Shown piece after piece: positions 47,980 to 55,728 of a stretch of 61,002 nucleotides of DNA. Numbering within the stretch: the first letter of the stretch is position 1; every line of letters begins with the position of its first letter. A program made the position numbers and the translations under genes. The notes beneath the pieces were generated by a model. That model saw only the letters and a program-made list of their open reading frames with translations, was not told the origin of the DNA and ran no database searches. This stretch comes from Clostridia bacterium (GTDB taxonomy: Bacteria; Bacillota; Clostridia; Monoglobales; Firm-18), in contig JAFQJA010000020.1 of assembly GCA_017397315.1 (NCBI GenBank), forward strand, positions 1 through 61,002, in the 5' to 3' direction.

Positions 47980-48159
47980 TTACGCTTCTTTTTTAATGAC
48001 TTCCTTGCCGTTGTAGTAACCACAGCTTTTGCAAACTCTATGTGGCAATTTAAATTCTTGACAATTTGGACATTTTACCAAACCGGGCAAAGATAATTTC
48101 CAATTAGCTCGTCTTTTATCGCGTCTTTCTTTTGATACTCTTCTCTTAGGTACTGCCAT
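47980..48159 (-). CDS. rpmF: 50S ribosomal protein L32
   Basis: 59 residues: [18 protein letters not shown] at the N-terminus and a four-cysteine zinc ribbon (CPNCQE and CKSCGYY). A typical Firmicute L32. The ATG at 48159 was chosen because it gives the conserved MAVPKR start and has GAGGAGTG upstream; the open frame extends 12 codons further. The DUF177-rpmF pair is widely conserved, and a strong terminator follows. Confidence 0.97.
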   Translation of the reverse strand: MAVPKRRVSKERRDKRRANWKLSLPGLVKCPNCQEFKLPHRVCKSCGYYNGKEVIKKEA

Positions 48160-48206
48160 GTGTAAACACTCCTCCTCAATATTGCTGACAAACAAAAATA
48201 AAACCG

Positions 48207-48665
48207 CTATTTCTTTTTAGGATATTTAGGTTTTAAAAATCGCTCGTCTATAATGTCATCCGGTACGCATTGACATTTATTTATGTTCAGATTGCTACCG
48301 CATTTACCACACAAACCCAAACAATCTTCACTGCATAAAAACCTTGATGGTAAATTTATAAGAACATCACCGAACACAATGTCGTCAATATTCAAAATCG
48401 TGCCGTCAAGTTCTACTTCGTCTTTCCCCACGGTCTCTTTGATATCAACTTCAATAGTTGTATTTGTGCATTCAAGACATCTTGCGCAAGGAGCACTTAC
48501 CTCAGCACAAACCGTACCGTAAACTTCAAGACTTCCGGCAAAATTAATGACATAGCCATTAACTTTTGCTGTAATTACTGCATCATCATATTGAAAGTCT
48601 AAAACACCTTCAAAAGATACTTTTTCATTTTGGTTGTTTATAATTGGTAACAAATCTACATTCAT
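48207..48665 (-). CDS. DUF177 (YceD) family protein, 23S rRNA accumulation factor
   Basis: 152 residues with the YceD/DUF177 features: an N-terminal beta-rich half, the CARCLE motif ([10 protein letters not shown]), and a C-terminal cysteine cluster ([16 protein letters not shown] then CQC) that looks like a metal site. YceD proteins are needed for normal 23S rRNA levels in the species studied and are nearly always encoded just before rpmF, as here. A perfect promoter ends 7 bases before the ATG, so the message is probably leaderless. Confidence 0.92.
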   Translation of the reverse strand: MNVDLLPIINNQNEKVSFEGVLDFQYDDAVITAKVNGYVINFAGSLEVYGTVCAEVSAPCARCLECTNTTIEVDIKETVGKDEVELDGTILNIDDIVFGDVLINLPSRFLCSEDCLGLCGKCGSNLNINKCQCVPDDIIDERFLKPKYPKKK

Positions 48666-48672
48666 AGTTAGT

Positions 48673-48701
48673 ATTATACATTTTTTTCATTGTTTTGTCA
48701 A
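48673..48701 (-). promoter_or_regulatory. Promoter of DUF177-rpmF
   Basis: Minus strand: perfect consensus TTGACA (48701-48696), 17 bases, TATAAT (48678-48673). Only 7 bases lie between the -10 element and the ATG at 48665. The -35 includes the TGA stop of the upstream HD-domain gene. Confidence 0.88.
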
Positions 48702-49912
48702 CTGTTTTTTGTAAATTGCAAAGGAATATCTTCAAAATAAGAATGATATTTTATACTACGCTGTTTAGGAAACAAAAAATCATACAATTCAATGAAGTAA
48801 TCGTCGGTCATGCTTGCGATATAATCAACAACAATCTGGTTGGGTTCGGTTTCTTCGTACCTCTCACTTCCATAGTATTTCCTAAATCCGTTAACATAAT
48901 TTATATGGTGAATATATATCGGCGAATTAGTATTACCCGTTATTAAATCAATAAGCAATTTCTGATACATTTTTTCAAACATTGGTGCAACTAACTGGTC
49001 GTTTTTCTTCGTAACTTTAGAATGGTCGTATATATAAGTATAATTTTGCTCTTTACTGTTTTTCAGTTCGTTGAAATAGTCATCATCAAGTTTTATATAG
49101 TTTTTACCGTAACTGTTTTCAATAATATTTACAATCATATTGTTGATAATAACGGCGTTTTGCGTACCTAAGTTATCAGCCTTAAACATTTCATCATCAG
49201 GAAGAATTTTTGTCCTGATTGCATCCTGTCTGTCTTTACCAAGATATGCAATCATATCACAAATTCTTACCACACAACCCTCTAATGTGCACGGAAGCAA
49301 GTGATTTGAAACCTCCTCATTGTTATAACACTCCTCTACAATGGCGTCAAATTCACTAAAAGTTCTTAAGTTAGCAGGCTTGTATTCTCCAAGTTCAAAT
49401 TCACCGTTATGACATAAAATGCCGTCTAATGTCTGCAAACTTATGTTATAATTAAATATTCCGTCTAATACTCTTACGCTGTGCACATTGTGGTGAAAGT
49501 ATCTTCCCGTCTTATCGTTGAATAACTTGTTTAAGTACTTTTCACCTGCATGACCAAAAGGTGTATGCCCTATGTCATGCCCTAAAGCAATTGCTTCAAT
49601 AAGGTCTAAATCAAGATTTAACAATCTTCCTATATTCCGTGCAATACGGGAAACTAATTGCACATGCAAAGCACGCCTTGAAATGTCATCATTTTTATAT
49701 AAAGAAAACACCTGAGTTTTGTCCGTATATCTGTTATAATATGGACTGTGCATAATTTTTTCTGCATCACGAACAAAGGCAGGACGCCATAAATTCCCCT
49801 TGTCGTGGTTGGGACGGCGTCTTACCGCTGTATCCATGTTTAGTTTATCGTCTTTTAAATCCGCTTTTATTCTTTCCTGTAATTCTTTTGAAAGGCAATT
49901 ATACTTTAACAT
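48698..49912 (-). CDS. HD-domain dNTP triphosphohydrolase (dGTPase-like)
   Basis: 404 residues with the dGTPase family pattern: NLWRPAFVRDAEKIMHSP, then TQVF, then the HD motif ALGHDIGHTPFGHAGE with His112 and Asp113 plus His116 and His121. Family members hydrolyse dNTPs to nucleoside and triphosphate and help balance the DNA precursor pool. Length and N-terminal arginine-rich region fit. It has its own consensus promoter at 49930-49958, and GAGGTGGGTAA precedes the ATG. Confidence 0.9.
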   Translation of the reverse strand: MLKYNCLSKELQERIKADLKDDKLNMDTAVRRRPNHDKGNLWRPAFVRDAEKIMHSPYYNRYTDKTQVFSLYKNDDISRRALHVQLVSRIARNIGRLLNLDLDLIEAIALGHDIGHTPFGHAGEKYLNKLFNDKTGRYFHHNVHSVRVLDGIFNYNISLQTLDGILCHNGEFELGEYKPANLRTFSEFDAIVEECYNNEEVSNHLLPCTLEGCVVRICDMIAYLGKDRQDAIRTKILPDDEMFKADNLGTQNAVIINNMIVNIIENSYGKNYIKLDDDYFNELKNSKEQNYTYIYDHSKVTKKNDQLVAPMFEKMYQKLLIDLITGNTNSPIYIHHINYVNGFRKYYGSERYEETEPNQIVVDYIASMTDDYFIELYDFLFPKQRSIKYHSYFEDIPLQFTKNS

Positions 49913-49929
49913 TTACCCACCTCAAAATA

Positions 49930-49958
49930 ATTATATAACGGATTAATAGAGTTGTCAA
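49930..49958 (-). promoter_or_regulatory. Promoter of the dNTPase gene
   Basis: Minus strand: perfect consensus TTGACA (49958-49953), 17 bases, TATAAT (49935-49930), about 17 bases before the ATG. The -35 element contains the TGA stop codon of degV. Confidence 0.85.
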
Positions 49959-50776
49959 TTACTTAGATAACCCAATACAACCCCGCCGTTTTGAGCATAG
50001 TAACTGCATAATCCACCGCACTCATTAATAACAATTTCTGCATCTATAAATTTTTCGTTGATAAGTTCTTTTAACTTAACAGCATCTTGTTCATTGTTGC
50101 AATGAGTAATTATACATTTGCCTGAAAAACCGCTCATTTCCAGTTCCTCAAGTATTTTTGCATAAGATTTGTTTTTACCTCTGCACTTGTGCAATAATTG
50201 AAGTTCTCCATCTTCGTTTGCTTTTCCTACTATTTCAATACCAAGTGCTGACACAACCTTCGCAACAGCACCGTTTACCCTTCCGTTACGCGCAAGATTA
50301 TCAAGAGTTTTTAACCAAAACATCAAGTGCGTTCTTTTTTGATACTGAGCGATTTCTTGTTCTATCTCATGAAATTCCTTGCCCTCATTGCGCAACTGAA
50401 TAATTTTTTCTACAATCAATTCCATCTCCGGACCTACAGAAAGTGAATCTATAATGCAAATTTTAGCATCTTCGTGTGTCATTAAATATTCATCTTTTGC
50501 ACTTGTAGCACATGAATAACTTGCAGACAAATTACTTGAAATGGTAATTGCAAAAATCTCGTCTGCACCTTCAAACGCTTCAAGCCATTCGGAAATGTTT
50601 GGACATGATGTTGATGATTTTTCCTTGCTGTTACCAAAATCAGCCATCATTTGACTAACATCCAAATCGTTGTTGTCAATGTATTCTTTATCACCTAAAT
50701 AAATCTTAAGAGGAACTACCGAACAATTACCCCCTTTAATATTTGATGATGAATCTGCTACAATTTTAAAACTCAT
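49955..50776 (-). CDS. DegV family protein (fatty-acid-binding)
   Basis: 273 residues from the ATG at 50776, with GAGGTG 6 bases upstream. The DegV fold is shown by FKIVADSSSNI at the start, STSCPNISEWLEAFEGADEIFAITISSNLSASYSCA in the middle, and VINECGGLCSYYAQNGGVVLGY at the end. DegV proteins bind a single fatty acid; in several Gram-positive species relatives (FakB) pass it to a fatty acid kinase. No fakA is visible here. It faces a DUF1836 gene across a shared control region. Confidence 0.9.
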   Translation of the reverse strand: MSFKIVADSSSNIKGGNCSVVPLKIYLGDKEYIDNNDLDVSQMMADFGNSKEKSSTSCPNISEWLEAFEGADEIFAITISSNLSASYSCATSAKDEYLMTHEDAKICIIDSLSVGPEMELIVEKIIQLRNEGKEFHEIEQEIAQYQKRTHLMFWLKTLDNLARNGRVNGAVAKVVSALGIEIVGKANEDGELQLLHKCRGKNKSYAKILEELEMSGFSGKCIITHCNNEQDAVKLKELINEKFIDAEIVINECGGLCSYYAQNGGVVLGYLSN

Positions 50777-50807
50777 TTTATGCACCTCATTATCGAAATC
50801 TTTTTAT

Positions 50808-50824
50808 CGGTTATTTAATAACCG
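50808..50824. repeat. Inverted repeat A, degV leader (candidate operator)
   Basis: A perfect 17-base palindrome, CGGTTATTTAATAACCG, with 8-base arms around one central base. It lies just downstream of the expected degV transcription start (near 50828), where a bound protein would block elongation or initiation. Confidence 0.6.
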
Positions 50825-50834
50825 CTCTAAAGTT

Positions 50835-50863
50835 ATTCTAACATCCTTTGTTAGAATTGTCAA
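50835..50863 (-). promoter_or_regulatory. Promoter of degV
   Basis: Minus strand: TTGACA (50863-50858), 17 bases, TAGAAT (50840-50835). Its -35 element is the left arm of inverted repeat C, and inverted repeat B fills the spacer and -10 element. Confidence 0.8.
50836..50856. repeat. Inverted repeat B, over the degV -10 region (candidate operator)
   Basis: TTCTAACA, five bases, TGTTAGAA: perfect 8-base arms. It covers almost all of the degV promoter from the spacer through the -10, so any protein bound here would compete with RNA polymerase. Confidence 0.6.
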
Positions 50864-50874
50864 TATCTTGACAA
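50857..50874. repeat. Inverted repeat C, over both -35 elements (candidate operator)
   Basis: TTGTCAA, four bases, TTGACAA: perfect 7-base arms, each carrying the -35 hexamer of one of the two divergent promoters. A further TGACAA copy lies at 50896-50901. Part of the symmetry follows simply from two back-to-back TTGACA elements. Confidence 0.5.
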
Positions 50875-50896
50875 CTTTTTTCATTCATGATATACT
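50868..50896 (+). promoter_or_regulatory. Promoter of the DUF1836 gene
   Basis: TTGACA (50868-50873), 17 bases, TATACT (50891-50896), 16 bases ahead of the ATG at 50913. Four bases separate its -35 from that of the divergent degV promoter, so polymerase probably cannot occupy both at once. Confidence 0.8.
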
Positions 50897-50912
50897 GACA
50901 ACGGTGATAAAT

Positions 50913-51443
50913 ATGAATGAAAAAATGCTCAAAACAATATCTGAGCCTATTAAAAATTTTAGATTTCCTAAATTCGAGGAAATTCCTGATGTTGGACTGT
51001 ATCTTGAGCAGACTACAAAATACATTTCACAAATATATGCACCTGTTCAGGAAATAACACTAACTTCCTCTATGATTAGCAATTATGTAAAAAAAGGACT
51101 TATACCAAATCCTGTTAAAAAGCAGTATAACAGAGAACAGATTGCGTATCTTATTTTTATTGCTTCTGCAAAACTTGTGCTTTCAATGGATTTTATAAAC
51201 ACCTTATTAAATATTCAGAAAAAAACTTACAGTGCACAATCGGCTTATAATTACTTTTGCAATGAGTTGGAGAATATGTTAAGAATCACTTTTGGGCTTG
51301 AAGCAGAAATAACCGAAATTGATGATAATAGAACGAAATATCCCCAAATCAAAGCTCTGCTTCGAACTGCTATTTCGAACATTGCAAATAAAATATATCT
51401 TGAAAAATGTTTCTTGTACTACAACAAAAACGATATAATTTAA
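50913..51443 (+). CDS. DUF1836 family putative transcriptional regulator
   Basis: 176 residues from the ATG at 50913, with GGTGAT upstream; an earlier in-frame start would lie upstream of the promoter -10. The segment TLTSSMISNYVKKGLIPNPV followed by KKQYNREQIAYLIFI looks like a MerR-like winged helix, the feature of DUF1836. The C-terminal half is helical and probably dimerises or senses a ligand. It is divergent from degV with shared promoter DNA, so it is the natural candidate to regulate degV and itself. It ends in a bidirectional terminator. Confidence 0.85.
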   Translation: MNEKMLKTISEPIKNFRFPKFEEIPDVGLYLEQTTKYISQIYAPVQEITLTSSMISNYVKKGLIPNPVKKQYNREQIAYLIFIASAKLVLSMDFINTLLNIQKKTYSAQSAYNYFCNELENMLRITFGLEAEITEIDDNRTKYPQIKALLRTAISNIANKIYLEKCFLYYNKNDII

Positions 51444-51444
51444 T

Positions 51445-51480
51445 AAAAAAGGAGAGGAACAATTGTTCCTCTCCTTTTTA
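51445..51480. terminator. Bidirectional intrinsic terminator between DUF1836 and the SLH gene
   Basis: A perfect palindrome from 51446 to 51479 (17-base arms: A-run, GGAGAGGAACAA and its complement, T-run). It serves the plus-strand DUF1836 gene and the convergent SLH gene, whose stop is 7 bases away. Confidence 0.92.
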
Positions 51481-51486
51481 ATATTG

Positions 51487-54333
51487 TTATCTTATAATTT
51501 GATATACCAAAACAACTCTGTTGTTTACAACATACACAAATATTTCTGATGCCTCAACGCCTGTTGTACTTTCAATATTACCTTCATCATCTCTTACAAT
51601 AAATTGTTTTGTATCTTCGAATGAAGGCATAGCCTTTAAGATGTTATCAGCACCAAGTGTAACCTTATTATCCTTATAAGCGCTTGCATCATATACAGCA
51701 AAGACAGTGCTTGATGTTACTTTGAATGAATACTCATCATAAGCGTCTTCGTTAATCAATGTATTCAGGTCGTTTGTTTTAGCAAGCAAGAATGTATCTT
51801 CGTCTGCACCTACCAACAAACCGTGTGCAACAACATAATCTGAATCTGTATCGCCTGCAACACCTTCTCTGTAGAATGCAGATGACATTGAAGAACCGCT
51901 TACTGACAATAGTTTTTCAGAATAGTTGTTAAAGTCATCGCCTGTAAATGCAACTCTGTAGATATCACCTGCAATTGCATCGTCAAACTTAGATGTGTTC
52001 TTTGTAAGTGCATCGTCTTCAGTTGCATCGTTTGTTACGCTCTGGCCGAACATATAACCAAATACATTATAAACTGTTTCGCCTTCGCTGTTTGTTGTCA
52101 GGTTCTTATTAGTAGTAATGATAATCGGAGAATCTGCCGACAATGTATTTCCGCTTGATGTACCATAAACAACTATACATTTAACTTTACCTACCGAACC
52201 TGATGTATAGTCATACGCTTCAATGTTTGAATATGACTGGCCATCTTTAAATGAACTTAAAGTTTTCTTAGCATAAGCATCATAATCTGTTCTGTCTGAT
52301 GGTACAGTAAATATTATTGTACTTGAGTCAACCATAAATTTGTTTGAACCATTAATGAACTGATTTGTTGATGACTTGTATTCATAAGAAGAATTGGATT
52401 TAACAAGTGTCAAATTAGTATCAGTTTCACTACTACCATCATAAATTGTATCAACTGCAGTAATGTTACCCTGATTGTTCTTAGTGATTTTTACTAACTG
52501 AGAACCATTGATACCATTTTCATCTATATTTGTTGTAATGCCTGTCAATACTGTTTCAGCAGTATCAAAATCTTGATAAGTTTCACCGTCAATCTTGATT
52601 TTACTTGCAGCGTAAACTGTTGTTTTAGAACCGCTTTGTTCAATTAGTCTGAACGCCAATGTTTCGTTTTCTGCAGCAACACCGCACAAGAATGCGTATG
52701 TCGTGTTAAGAGAAGAAACTTTTTCAAAAGCAGCTATGTTGCCGTCTTTGTCAAGGTAGAATTTAACTGAATCATTTATAGCCAAAGCATCGATTTGTGT
52801 AGCAATATAAGTTTTGGCATATTTTGATAATTTATAATCCTTTCCGTCTACACCGATTAAATCAAAGTCTAAATCAAGAGAGGTAATGTTACCTGTTACA
52901 CTATTATTTGAAACAATAACATCAATTACGCTTCTGCCGTTAGCACCTACACTTTGTTTAACAGAAATAACATTGTATTTTGATAAACTTGAGAGTGAAA
53001 CTGTAGAACCGTTTGATGCTCTTGTCATAGTAAGTGTAGTAAAGTCATCATCAGCGTCTAATGTAACTGTGTTACCCTGAACTGAACTTTTGTACATATC
53101 AATAACCATTTTCTGAGATGTACTTACAGAACCTACAACATAAGTAATATAAGATACTATATTAATTTTGTTAAATGTTCCGTTGTTAGTAGTGCTCATT
53201 AATTCAATACTTCCGGAATCAATACTAAATACTTCAGAAGGAGTTTTTGAACTATTGTCAATTACTCTGCCGTTAATTGAAATAATCGGGTCTGCTGAAA
53301 TATCAACAACTGTAGGTTTTCTGTCAGTTTCTCTTTCCCAATAACTGATTTCAACACCTGAACCCCAAGTTCCTGTTACACTGTTCAAACTATCAGGTGC
53401 AATTTTAACGATAGCTGAACTCTTTGTTGTATCCTGCAAATATACAAGTGTTTTTTCGCCTGCATTGTTTTGTTTGTAATAATATTTAACGCTTCTGCCA
53501 ACCAAACCGTCAGTTTCAACTGAACCTGCGTAGAAGGTTTCGCTAGCACCTAAATCATTTTCGTAAAGTATTACCTCGCCTTCATGTGCTACAGCACCTG
53601 AAGCGTCAGCAGAACTCTTGTTATCAGCAATCAATTCGCCGAAACCGTTGTAAATTTTCAATTTGTTGTTCAACAAGTTTGTACCTTGTAAAATTTCAGT
53701 TCTTTCCATACCGTTATATGTTTTTGTTTCCATTAAGTCAACTTCTAAAGAATTGAAAACCATAGTTGCTATATCGCTTCTTTTTGCCGGCATATTATAA
53801 CCCGTTATTATACCAAAGTCGATGCCTAAATCCGAAGCAACATTTGTGTAACCGGCTGGCCAAATTGCGTCAAGGTTTCCGCCAACTGACTGAAGAGCCA
53901 TCGGATAATAACCCAAAGCACAAACAATCATTTTCAAAGCCTGTTCAACAGTAACTTGTGCATTTGGTGCAAACTCAGTCTCACTCATACCGTTGATAAT
54001 TTTCAGGTCATAAGCAGTTCTTATGTCGCTGATAGCCCATGCAGCAGCATCTAAATCGAGAAATGACATACCAGCAGGGTCTTTACTGCCAATTCCGCTT
54101 TTACCAAGAGCTCTTACAAGCATAGTTGTAAATTCCGCTCTTGTTACTTCTCTTTCAGGACCAAATGTCCCATCTTCATATCCGTTGATTATTTTCAAAG
54201 CAGACAATAACGATACTGCTTCTGAATAATCCGCATTTTCACTTACATCAGGAAATGTACTTGCATATGTAAATGTACTAACTGCAAAACATAAAACCAA
54301 TATAAGTGAAAGAATTTTAAAAGACTTTCTCAT
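51487..54333 (-). CDS. S-layer homology (SLH) domain surface protein
   Basis: 948 residues from the ATG at 54333, with AGGAGGTAAA upstream and a signal peptide ending at about residue 24 (FTYA). Three SLH repeats follow: 27-78 (INGYEDGTFGPEREVTRAEF), 89-142 (INGMSETEFAPNAQVT) and about 153-198. SLH domains bind pyruvylated secondary cell-wall polymers. The remaining 750 residues are rich in Ser, Thr, Asp, Asn and Val, with very few cysteines, and look like repeated beta structure; I recognise no enzyme. It has its own promoter and strong terminator, which fits an abundant surface or S-layer protein. Confidence 0.9.
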   Translation of the reverse strand: MRKSFKILSLILVLCFAVSTFTYASTFPDVSENADYSEAVSLLSALKIINGYEDGTFGPEREVTRAEFTTMLVRALGKSGIGSKDPAGMSFLDLDAAAWAISDIRTAYDLKIINGMSETEFAPNAQVTVEQALKMIVCALGYYPMALQSVGGNLDAIWPAGYTNVASDLGIDFGIITGYNMPAKRSDIATMVFNSLEVDLMETKTYNGMERTEILQGTNLLNNKLKIYNGFGELIADNKSSADASGAVAHEGEVILYENDLGASETFYAGSVETDGLVGRSVKYYYKQNNAGEKTLVYLQDTTKSSAIVKIAPDSLNSVTGTWGSGVEISYWERETDRKPTVVDISADPIISINGRVIDNSSKTPSEVFSIDSGSIELMSTTNNGTFNKINIVSYITYVVGSVSTSQKMVIDMYKSSVQGNTVTLDADDDFTTLTMTRASNGSTVSLSSLSKYNVISVKQSVGANGRSVIDVIVSNNSVTGNITSLDLDFDLIGVDGKDYKLSKYAKTYIATQIDALAINDSVKFYLDKDGNIAAFEKVSSLNTTYAFLCGVAAENETLAFRLIEQSGSKTTVYAASKIKIDGETYQDFDTAETVLTGITTNIDENGINGSQLVKITKNNQGNITAVDTIYDGSSETDTNLTLVKSNSSYEYKSSTNQFINGSNKFMVDSSTIIFTVPSDRTDYDAYAKKTLSSFKDGQSYSNIEAYDYTSGSVGKVKCIVVYGTSSGNTLSADSPIIITTNKNLTTNSEGETVYNVFGYMFGQSVTNDATEDDALTKNTSKFDDAIAGDIYRVAFTGDDFNNYSEKLLSVSGSSMSSAFYREGVAGDTDSDYVVAHGLLVGADEDTFLLAKTNDLNTLINEDAYDEYSFKVTSSTVFAVYDASAYKDNKVTLGADNILKAMPSFEDTKQFIVRDDEGNIESTTGVEASEIFVYVVNNRVVLVYQIIR

Positions 54334-54386
54334 AAGTTTATTTACCTCCTTAAATAAATGAACATCATATTGATACTCTTGACAAC

Positions 54387-54415
54387 ATATTAACATTAAA
54401 ACACTGTGATTGCAA
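54387..54415 (-). promoter_or_regulatory. Promoter of the SLH protein gene
   Basis: Minus strand: TTGCAA (54415-54410), 17 bases, TAATAT (54392-54387), giving a leader of about 47 bases that ends in a strong AGGAGG site. A longer leader than the neighbours and a strong ribosome site fit high expression. Confidence 0.6.
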
Positions 54416-54462
54416 TAGTTTTAACAATTTTGTAATGTAAGAGATAATTTTTCCTTTTTCTC

Positions 54463-54491
54463 TTGTAAACCTGCTTATTTTTTGTTAAAAT
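54463..54491 (+). promoter_or_regulatory. Promoter of apgM-ytvI
   Basis: TTGTAA (54463-54468), 17 bases, TAAAAT (54486-54491), about 33 bases ahead of the apgM start. The 191-base gap between the divergent SLH and apgM genes otherwise holds only the SLH promoter and AT-rich spacer. Confidence 0.6.
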
Positions 54492-54524
54492 ATATACATA
54501 CGATGATGAAGGAGTTGTTGTAAT

Positions 54525-55715
54525 TTGAAATATGTTGTAATTCTTGGAGACGGAATGGCGGACTGTCCCGTTTTAGAATTAGAGAACAAAACACCTTTGC
54601 AGGTTGCCCATAAACCATATATAGATTATTTGTGCAAAAACGGAACAACCGGTCTTGTAAAGACTGTTCCTGATGATATGCCACCGGGTAGCGATGTTGC
54701 AAACCTTTCAGTTATGGGTTATGACCCGTATTTGTATTACACAGGGCGTTCACCTTTAGAGGCTGTAAGTATGGGTGTGGATGTTTCAGCGGATGACACA
54801 ACTTTCAGAACAAACCTTGTAACATTGTCAGACGAACCTGATTACAAAGATAAAAAAATGATTGATTACAGTTCGGGAGAGATTACTACAAAAGAGTCCA
54901 GAGAACTTATGAAATATATTCAGGAAGAACTTGGTGATGAAATAAGAAGTTTTTACGGCGGTATTTCATACAGACACCTTCTTTTGTGGCACGGACTTGA
55001 TAAACAATTCAAACTCACTCCTCCTCACGATATTTCAGGAAAAGTTATAGACGAATATTTACCCGACAACGAAATACTCCTTGACCTTATGAAAAAAAGT
55101 TACGAATTATTAAAAGACCACCCTATAAACAAGGACAGAGTGCAAAGGGGACTTAACCCTGCCAATTCAATATGGATGTGGGGGCAAGGAAAAAAGCCAG
55201 AACTTGCATCATTTGAAGATAAATACGGAATAAAGGGTGCGGTTATATCAGCAGTCGACCTTGTAAAAGGTATTGGAATTTGTGCCAAAATGGACAGTAT
55301 AGATGTCGAAGGAGCGACAGGAAATATTGATACAAACTTCGCCGGAAAAGCACAGGCAACAATAGACGCTCTTGAGCAAAACGACTTTGTGTATGTGCAT
55401 ATGGAAGCCCCTGACGAATGCGGACATCATTTTGAAATTGAAAATAAAATTAAATCTATTGAATTAATTGACAGCATTGTGGTTAAAACTGTATATGAGT
55501 ACTTAAAAAACAGCGGAGAGGATTTTTCAATTATGGTTCTGCCTGACCACCCTACTCCTCTTAAAATAGGAACTCATACAAGCGACCCTGTTCCTTATGT
55601 TATTTACAGAAGTGATGAAAAGGAGAAATCAGGGCTTTGTTACAACGAAAAAGATGCAATAAACGGAGAGTTTGTTGAAAAAGGACACACTCTTATGAAA
55701 AAATTTTTATCGTAA
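54525..55715 (+). CDS. apgM: Cofactor-independent phosphoglycerate mutase (ApgM type)
   Basis: 396 residues of the archaeal-type enzyme in the alkaline phosphatase superfamily: VVILGDGMADCP with metal ligand Asp9, PPGSDVANLSVMGYDP (53-68), and the late metal site LPDHPTP. It interconverts 3- and 2-phosphoglycerate in glycolysis. Length is normal. The start is TTG at 54525, with AAGGAG 10 bases before it and no ATG in range. In many clostridia this gene stands apart from the main glycolytic operon, and it does so here, followed 13 bases later by ytvI. Confidence 0.92.
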   Translation: MKYVVILGDGMADCPVLELENKTPLQVAHKPYIDYLCKNGTTGLVKTVPDDMPPGSDVANLSVMGYDPYLYYTGRSPLEAVSMGVDVSADDTTFRTNLVTLSDEPDYKDKKMIDYSSGEITTKESRELMKYIQEELGDEIRSFYGGISYRHLLLWHGLDKQFKLTPPHDISGKVIDEYLPDNEILLDLMKKSYELLKDHPINKDRVQRGLNPANSIWMWGQGKKPELASFEDKYGIKGAVISAVDLVKGIGICAKMDSIDVEGATGNIDTNFAGKAQATIDALEQNDFVYVHMEAPDECGHHFEIENKIKSIELIDSIVVKTVYEYLKNSGEDFSIMVLPDHPTPLKIGTHTSDPVPYVIYRSDEKEKSGLCYNEKDAINGEFVEKGHTLMKKFLS

Positions 55716-55728
55716 AGGCTGATAGTAT

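Noticed and set aside
48160-48195. Longer L32 N-terminus
   Set aside because: MAVPKRR is the conserved start and has a GAGGAG site just upstream.
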